64,000 bases of DNA from Dyadobacter bucti. Its GTDB lineage: Bacteria; Bacteroidota; Bacteroidia; Cytophagales; Spirosomataceae. Below are positions 50,772-59,056 of the stretch, piece by piece. Made by a program: the position numbers and the translations under genes. The stretch covers positions 186,001-250,000 of the forward strand of contig NZ_SWFP01000010.1 in NCBI RefSeq assembly GCF_005869225.1, read 5' to 3'. How positions within the stretch are numbered: position 1 is the stretch's first letter; each line of letters opens with the position of its first letter. The notes below the pieces were generated by a model that saw only the letters and a list, made by a program, of their open reading frames with translations, had not been told where the DNA came from and ran no database searches.

Positions 50772-52556
50772 ATGATTAATGGCAGACAGAATTTAGAAAA
50801 TTCCGAAGGCAGAAAACCAGGATCAGAGTATGATTACCATCATCTATTCGATTCTAATCCTCAGTCCATGTGGATTCACGATATTGAAACCTTCTCATTT
50901 CTGGATGTTAACAAAGCTGCGATCAGACATTACGGATACTCAAAAACTGAGTTTCTGAAACTTACCCTTAATGACCTGCGTCCGATCCGGGATATTCCCA
51001 TGGAAGTCCAGGCCAGTGAAACGGCGACGAAAAACAGGAGGCTTTTCAATTCAGGGACTTATCGCCACAGGAAAAAGAACGGGGATATCATCGATGTTCA
51101 GATCCAAAGCAATATGATCAATTTCAAAGGGCGAAAGGCCGAACTGGTTTTGTCTACGGACATCACAGGTTTTATGGCCACCATCATCCAGGATATCATC
51201 GACAAGCGCAGGACCGACGAGAAATTCAAGGCGACATTTAAGCATACCCGTGACGCCATGTTTATCGGAGACGAAACCGGAAAATGTATTGACTTTAATG
51301 ATGCAGCTGTCGCGATGTTCGGATACACCAGAAGGCAGCTGAAAAAGATCAACCTCAGACAGTTATTCAACCTTCCGCCGTCAGAAGGATCTCCCCGCTC
51401 CCGAAAAAATTCCCTCATTAGAAAAACACGAAATGAAGTCGTGCGGTTACAGCGCAAGGACGGTTCGCTAATGGTCGGTAATTTCAATTCAAAACCCCAC
51501 ATCCTGCCGGGGGTGTATCTCTATGTCATTACAGATATCACTGAGAGAGTCGAAAAAGAAGAGCAGCTCAGGGCCAGCGAACGAAGGCTGGATGCGCTGG
51601 TGCGTGAAAGTGCAGATCTGATCGCAATTGTAGACCTAGATGGCCGCTACCGGTTTGTAAGCCAGAGCAGTTATCCGATTATGGGGATTAAGTCCGATGA
51701 ATTTACAGATAAAAATGTAATAGATTTCATTCATCCCCAGGACAGATACCGCGTTAAAAAAGCATTTTCGGGGCTTGCCGACAAGAAACAGATCAAAATA
51801 GAGCCTTACAGGTTTCTGGACTCGAAAGGGAAATGGCGGTGGATCACCACAACTGCAACAGACCTGACCGACGATCCAGCTGTGAATGGGGTAGTGATCA
51901 ACTCGAGTGACATCACCGAGACCGTGATAAAGACCAATGCCCTCAATTTGAGCAATGAGCGTTACAAGCTGATATTAAAAGGCTCAAACGAAGCGATATA
52001 TGACTGGGATATAGAAAAAGACAGGATCGAATTCGGGCATGGATTTCAGGATATTTTCGGGTACGACCTGAGATACTACAATAAAAATCTCTGGTTCGAT
52101 AACATTCACACCGAAGATCGGCGCAGGATATTTGAGCAGTTGAAATCTGCGGTTGCCGACAAGGACAGAGAAACAATGTTGTCCGAATTCAGGTTCACAA
52201 GAGCCTGCGGCGAAACAGCGCTGGTAGAGCACAAGATTATATTTTTGCGGAATTCAAATGGCGTTGCGATCAGGGCGGTAGGGTCTTTGAAAGACATCAC
52301 GGACTACAAGCAGAACCTTTTAAAAATAAAGCTTCAAAACAAAAAACTTAAGGAGATAGCATGGATGCAGTCGCATATTGTCAGGGCGCCGCTTGCGCGG
52401 CTCATGGGGCTCATAGACCTTCTGAAGCTGGAGGAGTATGATACACTCAGCAGAAAAGAAATCCTTCACCATATCCGGAATTCAGCAGATGAGCTGGATA
52501 CGGTTATTAAAAATATAGTTTACAAAGCTGATAAAGTGCAATGCAACAATGAGTAA
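50772..52556 (+). CDS. Multi-PAS protein with histidine phosphoacceptor domain but no ATPase domain
   Basis: From the ATG at 50772 the protein has 594 residues. A TTG 63 bases upstream would add a poorly conserved leader and lies before the likely -7 element. Four PAS domains are visible: HHLFDSNPQSMWIHDIETFS, ATFKHTRDAMFIGDETGKCI, LVRESADLIAIVDLDGRYRF and LILKGSNEAIYDWDIEKDRI, with PAC-type ends such as SSDITE and SLKDITDYK. A HisKA-like helix pair follows with WMQSHIVRAPLARLMGLIDL (His about residue 535), and the protein then ends. There is no N, G1 or G2 box, so it cannot bind ATP as a normal histidine kinase. It overlaps the response-regulator gene by 8 bases. Confidence 0.88.
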   Translation: MINGRQNLENSEGRKPGSEYDYHHLFDSNPQSMWIHDIETFSFLDVNKAAIRHYGYSKTEFLKLTLNDLRPIRDIPMEVQASETATKNRRLFNSGTYRHRKKNGDIIDVQIQSNMINFKGRKAELVLSTDITGFMATIIQDIIDKRRTDEKFKATFKHTRDAMFIGDETGKCIDFNDAAVAMFGYTRRQLKKINLRQLFNLPPSEGSPRSRKNSLIRKTRNEVVRLQRKDGSLMVGNFNSKPHILPGVYLYVITDITERVEKEEQLRASERRLDALVRESADLIAIVDLDGRYRFVSQSSYPIMGIKSDEFTDKNVIDFIHPQDRYRVKKAFSGLADKKQIKIEPYRFLDSKGKWRWITTTATDLTDDPAVNGVVINSSDITETVIKTNALNLSNERYKLILKGSNEAIYDWDIEKDRIEFGHGFQDIFGYDLRYYNKNLWFDNIHTEDRRRIFEQLKSAVADKDRETMLSEFRFTRACGETALVEHKIIFLRNSNGVAIRAVGSLKDITDYKQNLLKIKLQNKKLKEIAWMQSHIVRAPLARLMGLIDLLKLEEYDTLSRKEILHHIRNSADELDTVIKNIVYKADKVQCNNE

Positions 52557-52971
52557 CGAATTGAAAATACTTCTGGTGGATGATGATAAGATCATGCTGT
52601 TCCTTCATGAAATGTTCTTAAAAAAAAGTGGGGTACTTTTTGATACCGTATTATGCTACAACGGGCAAGAGGCACTTGACTATCTTGACGATTATGAATC
52701 GGAGCAGACCACTTTTCTGATCCTTCTGGATATCAATATGCCCGTTCTGAATGGCTGGGAGTTCCTCGAGGCTGTGCAGGAACGGCACTACCTTGAAAGG
52801 CTGGTGATCGTGATGGTCAGTTCGGCCACGGAGGAAACGGAAAGATCAAAAGCCCTGACATTTAAGAGAGTAATCGAATACCAGCAAAAACCATTGAATG
52901 TAGGATTGTGTAAAAAACTGCTGGATGCCGGCGAGCTAAAAGAATTCTTTCAGGACTTGCCGTTTGATTGA
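52549..52971 (+). CDS. Single-domain response regulator
   Basis: The 140-residue protein is a stand-alone receiver domain. It has the acidic pocket in LLVDDDKIMLF, the phosphoacceptor D61 in LLDINMPVLNGWEFL, the switch Ser in VMVSSATEE, and the Lys in QQKPLNVG. It has no output domain, so it probably works in a phosphorelay or by protein contact. Its start overlaps the end of the PAS/HisKA gene by 8 bases and the hybrid kinase follows, making a likely relay of three components. Confidence 0.94.
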   Translation: MSNELKILLVDDDKIMLFLHEMFLKKSGVLFDTVLCYNGQEALDYLDDYESEQTTFLILLDINMPVLNGWEFLEAVQERHYLERLVIVMVSSATEETERSKALTFKRVIEYQQKPLNVGLCKKLLDAGELKEFFQDLPFD

Positions 52972-52987
52972 CCGGTAATGTGTATGT

Positions 52988-54850
52988 TTGACTATTATAA
53001 CATATTGTTTCAGAGTTGTTTGTAGCAAAGTTTGGAATTCTATATACACATACACCATCAGTTGTAATTTGGGAAAGCCATTGTTGAAAAATATTACATA
53101 CACAGAACCTTTTGAAAGTCTTTGGCGGGGAGAAATTGAGTCCAGGCTACTCTTTTCAAACCGGTTGTTTTGCATTACTTTCATCATTTGCAACCCCGCC
53201 TCTGCGATCAGCTATTACCTGGCCCAGGATCCTTATTTTTACGTACTGCTCCCGGTGCACATTATATCCGGTATTTTTTTACTGATCCTGCTGTTTTTAA
53301 ATTACAAGGGCAGGATATCCGGGCAGCATATGACCCTGGCCGCCTATGTGCTGCTGATCTGTTTTTATGCCTACCTGCTTGCCCAGCCGCGCGGATCATA
53401 CACCCGTTCGTGCATCAACCTGACCCTTGTGGTGATATTTGCTGGGCTGGTACTGAGGTGGCCGGTGCGTTACGCGCTGCTATGTGCTGTACTGGCCATC
53501 GTACTGTATCCGTTGGCGATCTATGTTGGTAACAAAGAACAACTGAGTACTTTTTTCGAAGACGGAGGTGTCTTTTTACTGATCAGCTACGTGATTTTCC
53601 CCATCATTACCCGCACAGGTTATCTGCGGGCCAAAAGTGAGTTTTTTTACCGGTATTCCTTACAGCAGCAGAACGAAGCCCTGGAAGCGCAAAAGGTAAT
53701 TGCAGAAAACGCAACCCGTGCCAAGTCGGATTTCTTGTCGATGATGAGCCACGAGATCCGCACACCGCTCAATGGGATCGTTGGGATCGTGCATATTATG
53801 ATGCAGGAAGAAAGCCGCCAGGGCGCAGCCAGCGAACTTTTACAGACGTTGAAGTTTTCATCTGACCACTTGATGGCCGTGGTAAACGATGTGCTGGATT
53901 TTAACAAGATCAATTCCAACTATGTTGTGCTCGATCCACAGCCTTTTGATCCTTTATTGCTTTTTGAGAACCTGAGAAAGACTTTTGTTCCTAAAACCGA
54001 GGAAAAGGGCCTTAAGCTGATTTTTGATATCGATCCACAGCTGCCGCCCCAGGTCGTGGCGGATAAGGTGCGGCTCAATCAGGTGCTCACCAATCTGATC
54101 CACAATGCAGTTAAGTTCACATATACGGGCTATGTGCGGTTTGTAGTAAAGGAACTGAGCCGGAACGACCAGTTTATACAATTGCGTTTTGAGGTCATTG
54201 ATACAGGTATTGGCATAGCCGCTGACCAGCAACCGGTCATTTTTGAACTATTCACTCAGGCCAGAGCTGCTGTCGCTCGCGAACACGAAGGCACAGGTTT
54301 GGGTTTGGCTATCTCCAAAGAGCTGCTGCATCTTTTCGGAAGTGAAATAGAGCTGAAAAGCGAGGTAGGCAAAGGTTCTGTTTTTTCCTTCCAGCTTGTG
54401 ATGGGATATTCCAGGAAAAGACTTGGAAACGAGGTTTATCAGGACGAAACTTTGGGGGCGATCTCCTATCCGCAGGCGAGGGTGCTTGTTGTGGATGACA
54501 ATAAAACAAACCTGATGTTCGCGACCATGCTTTTAAAACGCCGCAATATTCTGTACGATACCGCCAACAACGGGCAGGAAGCTTTCGAGATGTTTACGCA
54601 ATGTGCTTACAATCTGATCCTTATGGACCTCCGGATGCCGGTTATGGATGGCTTTGAAAGTACCAGGCTTATCCGGGAGACCAACGCTGAGATTCCGATT
54701 ATTGCGCTGACGGCATCTGCTTTTGAAGATGAAAAGGAGCGGGCTATGGCAAATGGTTTTACAGGTTATCTTATCAAACCTTTTATCCCGGAAGACTTCT
54801 ATAATTACATTTATCCTTTTCTGGGTATCCCGACTTCCGAAGGGAGGTAG
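52988..54850 (+). CDS. Membrane hybrid histidine kinase
   Basis: The protein has about six hydrophobic helices (residues 58-210), a coiled segment, and a HisKA domain with H255 in MMSHEIRTPLNGIVGI. An intact HATPase follows (NLIHNAVKFTYTG, DTGIGI, EGTGLGLAIS), then a C-terminal receiver (ARVLVVDDNKTNL, phospho-Asp in LILMDLRMPVMDG, Lys in YLIKPF). The start is unclear. The longest frame begins at a TTG at 52988 and has no ATG before the first helix. TTG codons at 53081 and 53084, just before the conserved NITYTEPFESLWRG region, are good alternatives. There is no extracytoplasmic sensor domain, so signals may be sensed within the membrane. Confidence 0.85.
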   Translation: MTIITYCFRVVCSKVWNSIYTYTISCNLGKPLLKNITYTEPFESLWRGEIESRLLFSNRLFCITFIICNPASAISYYLAQDPYFYVLLPVHIISGIFLLILLFLNYKGRISGQHMTLAAYVLLICFYAYLLAQPRGSYTRSCINLTLVVIFAGLVLRWPVRYALLCAVLAIVLYPLAIYVGNKEQLSTFFEDGGVFLLISYVIFPIITRTGYLRAKSEFFYRYSLQQQNEALEAQKVIAENATRAKSDFLSMMSHEIRTPLNGIVGIVHIMMQEESRQGAASELLQTLKFSSDHLMAVVNDVLDFNKINSNYVVLDPQPFDPLLLFENLRKTFVPKTEEKGLKLIFDIDPQLPPQVVADKVRLNQVLTNLIHNAVKFTYTGYVRFVVKELSRNDQFIQLRFEVIDTGIGIAADQQPVIFELFTQARAAVAREHEGTGLGLAISKELLHLFGSEIELKSEVGKGSVFSFQLVMGYSRKRLGNEVYQDETLGAISYPQARVLVVDDNKTNLMFATMLLKRRNILYDTANNGQEAFEMFTQCAYNLILMDLRMPVMDGFESTRLIRETNAEIPIIALTASAFEDEKERAMANGFTGYLIKPFIPEDFYNYIYPFLGIPTSEGR

Positions 54851-55073
54851 AAGTTTGTTCTCGTCAAACAGAAATTTCATCAGGCAGATATCAGGATTTT
54901 TGTGTTTTCTTCGATTTGCGGCAAAAGCGAATGACGCCAGGATATCTTGCCGGTGAAGTGAGAGTAAATCTTCAAGAATATTTCAACCCCAATGCAACGA
55001 TACTTTCCATAGCTGGTGTCTGTGTTTTTGAAGCTGAAAGTGCTTTCATTCAACACTATAAACTGTTAAGATC

Positions 55074-55742
55074 ATGAAAACCCTGATTCCCTTTGTCTGG
55101 ACATTGCTGTTTGTTTTGGTATACAATTCCTGCTCTGACAAAGAGGTAGATCTGCAGGAAACGGGTGACGGGGAAGAGGTGCCGGCAGCAAAACTGAACA
55201 AGGATGACGTGATGCCGCTGATAGAAGGATATCCTTTCTATGTTTCCCATGCCTTTCGCCATGTTGGAAAAGATTCGGTCGAGCTTACCGCTGACCCTAT
55301 TTACGAGGCTTACCGGGGCAATGTCTTCCTGACTTTCGTCTCGGGCTCAGTTATGTTTTATGGAGGCAGCAGCATCGCCAACACGGAATTTCAACCATCA
55401 GCAAAAACCTTTAGCCTGAATACCCGCATCACCCTTCCTACCAATTTAAAATACCATTGGGATGATCTGGACGGTACACTCGTAGTAGAATCATCAGGTA
55501 TTTCTTCCTATCTTCCTGTAATAACAAGCGACAAAATTGCGCGTGTGGATAAGGCGGGCGTCTGGCTCAACAAATCGATGGAAGAAGCGAAAGCAGCACC
55601 TGTTCCGGGGCGCATCAGGTTTATTTATAAAGATTCGGATGCAAAACTCGGAGAGGTTACGTATAAAGTTTACCTGAAACCGCTCTGGCAATACTATAAA
55701 GAACCTGGCCAGCAGGTTTTTGCAAATTTTGTAGTGTTCTGA
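55074..55742 (+). CDS. Hypothetical lipoprotein
   Basis: The 222-residue protein has a lipoprotein signal ending in VLVYNSCSDKEVD. An acidic linker and a beta-rich domain follow (PFYVSHAFRHVGKDSVELTA, VFLTFVSGSVMFYGGSSIAN). I do not recognise a family. The stop codon and the longest possible start of the next lipoprotein share one base, so the two may be cotranscribed. Confidence 0.75.
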   Translation: MKTLIPFVWTLLFVLVYNSCSDKEVDLQETGDGEEVPAAKLNKDDVMPLIEGYPFYVSHAFRHVGKDSVELTADPIYEAYRGNVFLTFVSGSVMFYGGSSIANTEFQPSAKTFSLNTRITLPTNLKYHWDDLDGTLVVESSGISSYLPVITSDKIARVDKAGVWLNKSMEEAKAAPVPGRIRFIYKDSDAKLGEVTYKVYLKPLWQYYKEPGQQVFANFVVF

Positions 55743-55816
55743 TGCAGGCCCAAAGTGTTTTCTATCAGTCCTCATTTTTCCGGGATGCTCTTATGCACCC
55801 GAAGTATAATGTTTTT

Positions 55817-56767
55817 ATGAAAGTCATTTTATTCATCTTTTGTCTTCTGATGCTCGGCGCCTGTAACCAGGTGAACGATTTGCAGCCTGATCTGCCCGGA
55901 ATACCGGAAGAAGCAATTGGAGTGGTGAAAAAAGAGTTTCCGAATGCCACCGATATCATCCTTAAAACCTTGCTGGATAAGAAAATCTGGGAGGTGAAGT
56001 TCACCTCGGAAAAGAACCGGTATACTTCCCTGGCCAATACGTCCAAAATGTGGGAGACTTTCAGGGCCAACCACGACAGCGTCCCGGCTCTACTTGGCGA
56101 ACTTCTGGGAGGGACGTCGTTTCAGGGTGGTACGTTTTCGGTCAACTCGGAGGACATTGCGTTTTATTCTACGGGTGAAAGAAGAAACAGATTGGTTTAC
56201 AGCTTTAAAGGAACAGATTATGTCTTCGACTGGCAGCGTTACAATGGACAGAATTACCGGCCGACTTCTGCGAATTTTGAATTTGCTATGTACAAGCTGG
56301 CAATCAACGACTTCCAGGACTTTCCGACGACCGTAAAAGACTACATCCTCGCGGATAAAGGGCTGGCATTTCTGAATGGGGAAATACGGATATTGCTGAA
56401 TTATGAAAAACAGTACGTGATCCGGGTGAACTTTACCAAAAATGACAAGCTGCTCACCGGCACGATGCTGTTTGATGAAAAGGGGGCTCTGAGATGGATC
56501 AGCAGAGAATTCAACCAACCCGATCAGTACAGCCCTGAGTCTAATATCGATTCATTTCCTGACCCCATCGCACGCATTCTGGAGCAATCCGAAGAGCTGA
56601 AAAGCTTCCAGTATCAGTCGCCTGAAACAGACAAGTGGCGAGGGGAATACAATGGTGTAACCAGCTATTATCTCAAGTTGCGCAACAAAGGCAACGCCGA
56701 GGTCTGTGAATTGTATTTCGACAAGGACGGAATTTTATTAAACAAAAGATATTTTGTAAGTTTTTAA
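55817..56767 (+). CDS. Lipoprotein with tandem PepSY-like units
   Basis: The ATG at 55817 is preferred because it directly begins a lipoprotein signal (MKVILFIFCLLMLGAC, 316 residues). An upstream start at 55742 would add 25 residues without signal character. Three PepSY/BLIP-like units can be traced: GVVKKEFPNATDIILKT to KIWEVKF, FPTTVKDYILADKGLA to YVIRVNFTKNDK, and DPIARILEQSEE to VCELYFDKDG. Such domains bind or inhibit partners in the periplasm. The exact role is unknown. It precedes an ECF sigma gene by 60 bases. Confidence 0.72.
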   Translation: MKVILFIFCLLMLGACNQVNDLQPDLPGIPEEAIGVVKKEFPNATDIILKTLLDKKIWEVKFTSEKNRYTSLANTSKMWETFRANHDSVPALLGELLGGTSFQGGTFSVNSEDIAFYSTGERRNRLVYSFKGTDYVFDWQRYNGQNYRPTSANFEFAMYKLAINDFQDFPTTVKDYILADKGLAFLNGEIRILLNYEKQYVIRVNFTKNDKLLTGTMLFDEKGALRWISREFNQPDQYSPESNIDSFPDPIARILEQSEELKSFQYQSPETDKWRGEYNGVTSYYLKLRNKGNAEVCELYFDKDGILLNKRYFVSF

Positions 56768-56827
56768 TAAAAATATGTAACGATACGCTGTACGCGCACT
56801 GTGTTTAAATCCTGGGGATCCTGATAT

Positions 56828-57412
56828 ATGAAGTTTTTCCGCTCAAAAAAGTATGCTGATCTGACCAGTCTGGTGAAATCCTGCCAAAACCAGGATCCCC
56901 GGGCGCAGACTGTATTTTATGAGCGGTACAAATCCCGGCTTACCGGTGTGTGTTTACGGTATGCGAAAACAAGAGCGGAAGCAGATGATATTTTTCAGGA
57001 AGCTTTTATCAAGATTTTTGACAATATCCAGGAACTCAAAGATCCGGAGGCAGCAGACAGCTGGGTAAAAGTGACGGTGATCCGGACGGCCATCAACTAT
57101 TATCACCGTACTACGAAGCAGCAGCAGCTGCACGATTCCCTGGATAATGTTGAAATCCAGCTCGATTCGGGTGATTATGAAAAACTGATGGACCAACTGG
57201 ACGTAAGCGATCTGCTGGAAATGATCAATGAATTGCCGGACGGTTACCGGACTATCATTAACCTGCACCTGATCGACGGGTACACCCACATTGAAATAGC
57301 CAAAATGTTGTCAATCTCTGATGGTACCTCAAGATCCCAGTTTATGAGAGGACGTAATTTGCTATTAAAAAAATTAGAACTAAAAGGGATTGTGCATCAT
57401 GAAAACTTCTGA
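56828..57412 (+). CDS. ECF-type RNA polymerase sigma factor
   Basis: The 194-residue protein has region 2 (RAQTVFYERYKSRLTGVCLR, then EADDIFQEAFIKIFDNIQEL) and region 4 (LPDGYRTIINLHLIDGYTHI, then EIAKMLSISDGTSRSQFMRG), the normal ECF layout. Its last 14 bases overlap the next gene, whose product has a cytoplasmic N-terminus and one membrane helix and probably acts as its anti-sigma. The target genes are unknown. The SusC/SusD pair downstream is a candidate. Confidence 0.94.
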   Translation: MKFFRSKKYADLTSLVKSCQNQDPRAQTVFYERYKSRLTGVCLRYAKTRAEADDIFQEAFIKIFDNIQELKDPEAADSWVKVTVIRTAINYYHRTTKQQQLHDSLDNVEIQLDSGDYEKLMDQLDVSDLLEMINELPDGYRTIINLHLIDGYTHIEIAKMLSISDGTSRSQFMRGRNLLLKKLELKGIVHHENF

Positions 57413-58667
57413 GGATAAACTCAATGAGGCATTGCGGGCAGCCCTTAAACGCAAGTTTGACAACTTTGAAGCGGCCCCTGAGCCTTCATCATTCGAAAAA
57501 ATAATGGCGCAGCTGAAACCTGCGCGGAACTGGAAATACCTGTTTTTTACGATCTTGTTTGTCAGTGTATTTATTGCAGGCATCAAACTGGACCAGCACA
57601 TGCTCAGGCAAAAAAATACCGTCGGGATTCAGAATGGTGCCAAAATCATGGCGCCACATGTCGGGAAAAAACAGATAGCTCCTGCCCGGTCAGGAGTTGA
57701 TGCGGATAAAAAGCTAACGGAGTATGTATCGTTAAGAAAATCGCTTCGAAACACTGCTGAAACTGGAATAATCAGGAAAAGGGAACCAGAGCAAACAGGC
57801 GGCAGCGCGGTTCAACACGTATACAGGGTTAACATGAAAAACGGTTCCGCAGGCTTTGATACCCCGAAACCTCCTTTTTGGGTTTCGGCAAGTGAGGAGC
57901 AGCCGGGCGAAGTACATGCAACTGGTGATGAAGCAGTTTTATCTCCTTGGCTGGTTACCCCTGAAATGCTCGCCGGGCAACCGGCTGTTTTTGCTTCAGC
58001 CAGTCCGGAATTGCCATTGGTTAGATTTGCCGGGGACGTTGAAAAATATAAGTTGCTGAACACAAAACCCACCCGTATGAGCTTCTTGCTGAATGTGGCT
58101 GCATCGCAAGGGTATCAGATATTGACGGTGCCTTCGTCGGTCGGGCAGAGCTTTCAGAATTTTGCTTTTCCTTCCACTTTCTCGAGACAATCCCTGGGTT
58201 ATAAATTCAGCGGAGGCGTTGAAAAAAACGGCTTTCAGTTGATGCTGCATTACAGTGGTTTCAAACAGTCCTACTCATATGAAATTGCGGGCAGCGATTA
58301 CATTGTTGAGCCGGTCGACAAAGACAATTACAAAATTGTCCGCCAGGGTGAGCAGATCAGCGAAACGAGAAAGTACAGGCTTTTAGGGATCGGTATCTCC
58401 AAGGAAGTCCGGTGGGGCCGATCACAGTTCAGTAAGTATTTTGTAAAAGCCGGTCTGGAATATTCCCAATCTCTGGACTCCCGGCAGCGTATTGGCTGGG
58501 TAAGCATTGGTGCCGGGAAACAGTTTGCTATCGCCGATCAGATGCTCCTCAATCTTGGGCCTTACGCCGAATTCAGCCCGGGAAAAATTTCAAGCGAGAG
58601 GACCCCATTTTTTTATCAGCCTTACCGCCTTGGCGTTTCCCTGGGTGTGAAACTGGTTCGTCCCTAA
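57399..58667 (+). CDS. Membrane-anchored partner of the ECF sigma factor with barrel-like C-terminus
   Basis: The ATG at 57399 gives 422 residues and overlaps the sigma gene by 14 bases. A short cytoplasmic N-terminus (MKTSEDKLNEALRAALKRKF) is followed by one helix (WKYLFFTILFVSVFIAGIKL), a polar low-complexity linker (about 70-210), and a C-terminal part rich in amphipathic strands (about 225-422), such as LGYKFSGGVEKNGFQLMLHY and LGVSLGVKLVRP. It has no FecR domain. The place suggests an anti-sigma factor with a periplasmic, barrel-like sensing part. That role is inferred from position. Confidence 0.75.
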   Translation: MKTSEDKLNEALRAALKRKFDNFEAAPEPSSFEKIMAQLKPARNWKYLFFTILFVSVFIAGIKLDQHMLRQKNTVGIQNGAKIMAPHVGKKQIAPARSGVDADKKLTEYVSLRKSLRNTAETGIIRKREPEQTGGSAVQHVYRVNMKNGSAGFDTPKPPFWVSASEEQPGEVHATGDEAVLSPWLVTPEMLAGQPAVFASASPELPLVRFAGDVEKYKLLNTKPTRMSFLLNVAASQGYQILTVPSSVGQSFQNFAFPSTFSRQSLGYKFSGGVEKNGFQLMLHYSGFKQSYSYEIAGSDYIVEPVDKDNYKIVRQGEQISETRKYRLLGIGISKEVRWGRSQFSKYFVKAGLEYSQSLDSRQRIGWVSIGAGKQFAIADQMLLNLGPYAEFSPGKISSERTPFFYQPYRLGVSLGVKLVRP

Positions 58668-59056
58668 GAAGCACATATTTAAAAGATCTACGCTCAAACG
58701 ATTACGACTTTACCTCGCAGACCCTTTACTCTATTATTTTACCCCGGTGCTTAGAAGAAACATTCTTTTAAGCACCTTTTTTTATGGACGATAGCAGTTA
58801 AAATTAGAATTATTTTGAAGTAAAAGTATCATAATAAGTGTCGATAAGTTACTTTTTTCTTGCATATTCAACATCTATTTATAGTCCAAAAAAACGCCTG
58901 AAAATAATACAATAGCCATAGTTTGTTAAATTATTTTTTGGCGCAGATTTCGCATTTTGTTTTTATAGATTCATGAATGGATAAAATAGTATCATGTAAT
59001 GTTTAAAAAAGGCTATTAATTTGTGACTTTATTATAAACCAACATTGAGTTGACCT
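58668..59056 (+). promoter_or_regulatory. AT-rich promoter region before susC
   Basis: No gene is seen in these 389 bases. After the terminator at 58746-58783 the sequence is AT-rich and contains several TTTG and TA-TTTG-like words. None has the exact TTTG-N19-21-TAnnTTTG spacing. This would fit use of another sigma factor, such as the neighbouring ECF protein. Confidence 0.35.
58746..58783 (+). terminator. Terminator after the sigma/anti-sigma operon
   Basis: GGTGCTT (58746-58752) pairs with AAGCACC (58770-58776) and the stem can extend through AGAAG/TTCTT. Seven T residues follow directly. It lies 78 bases past the stop codon of the sigma partner. Confidence 0.85.
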
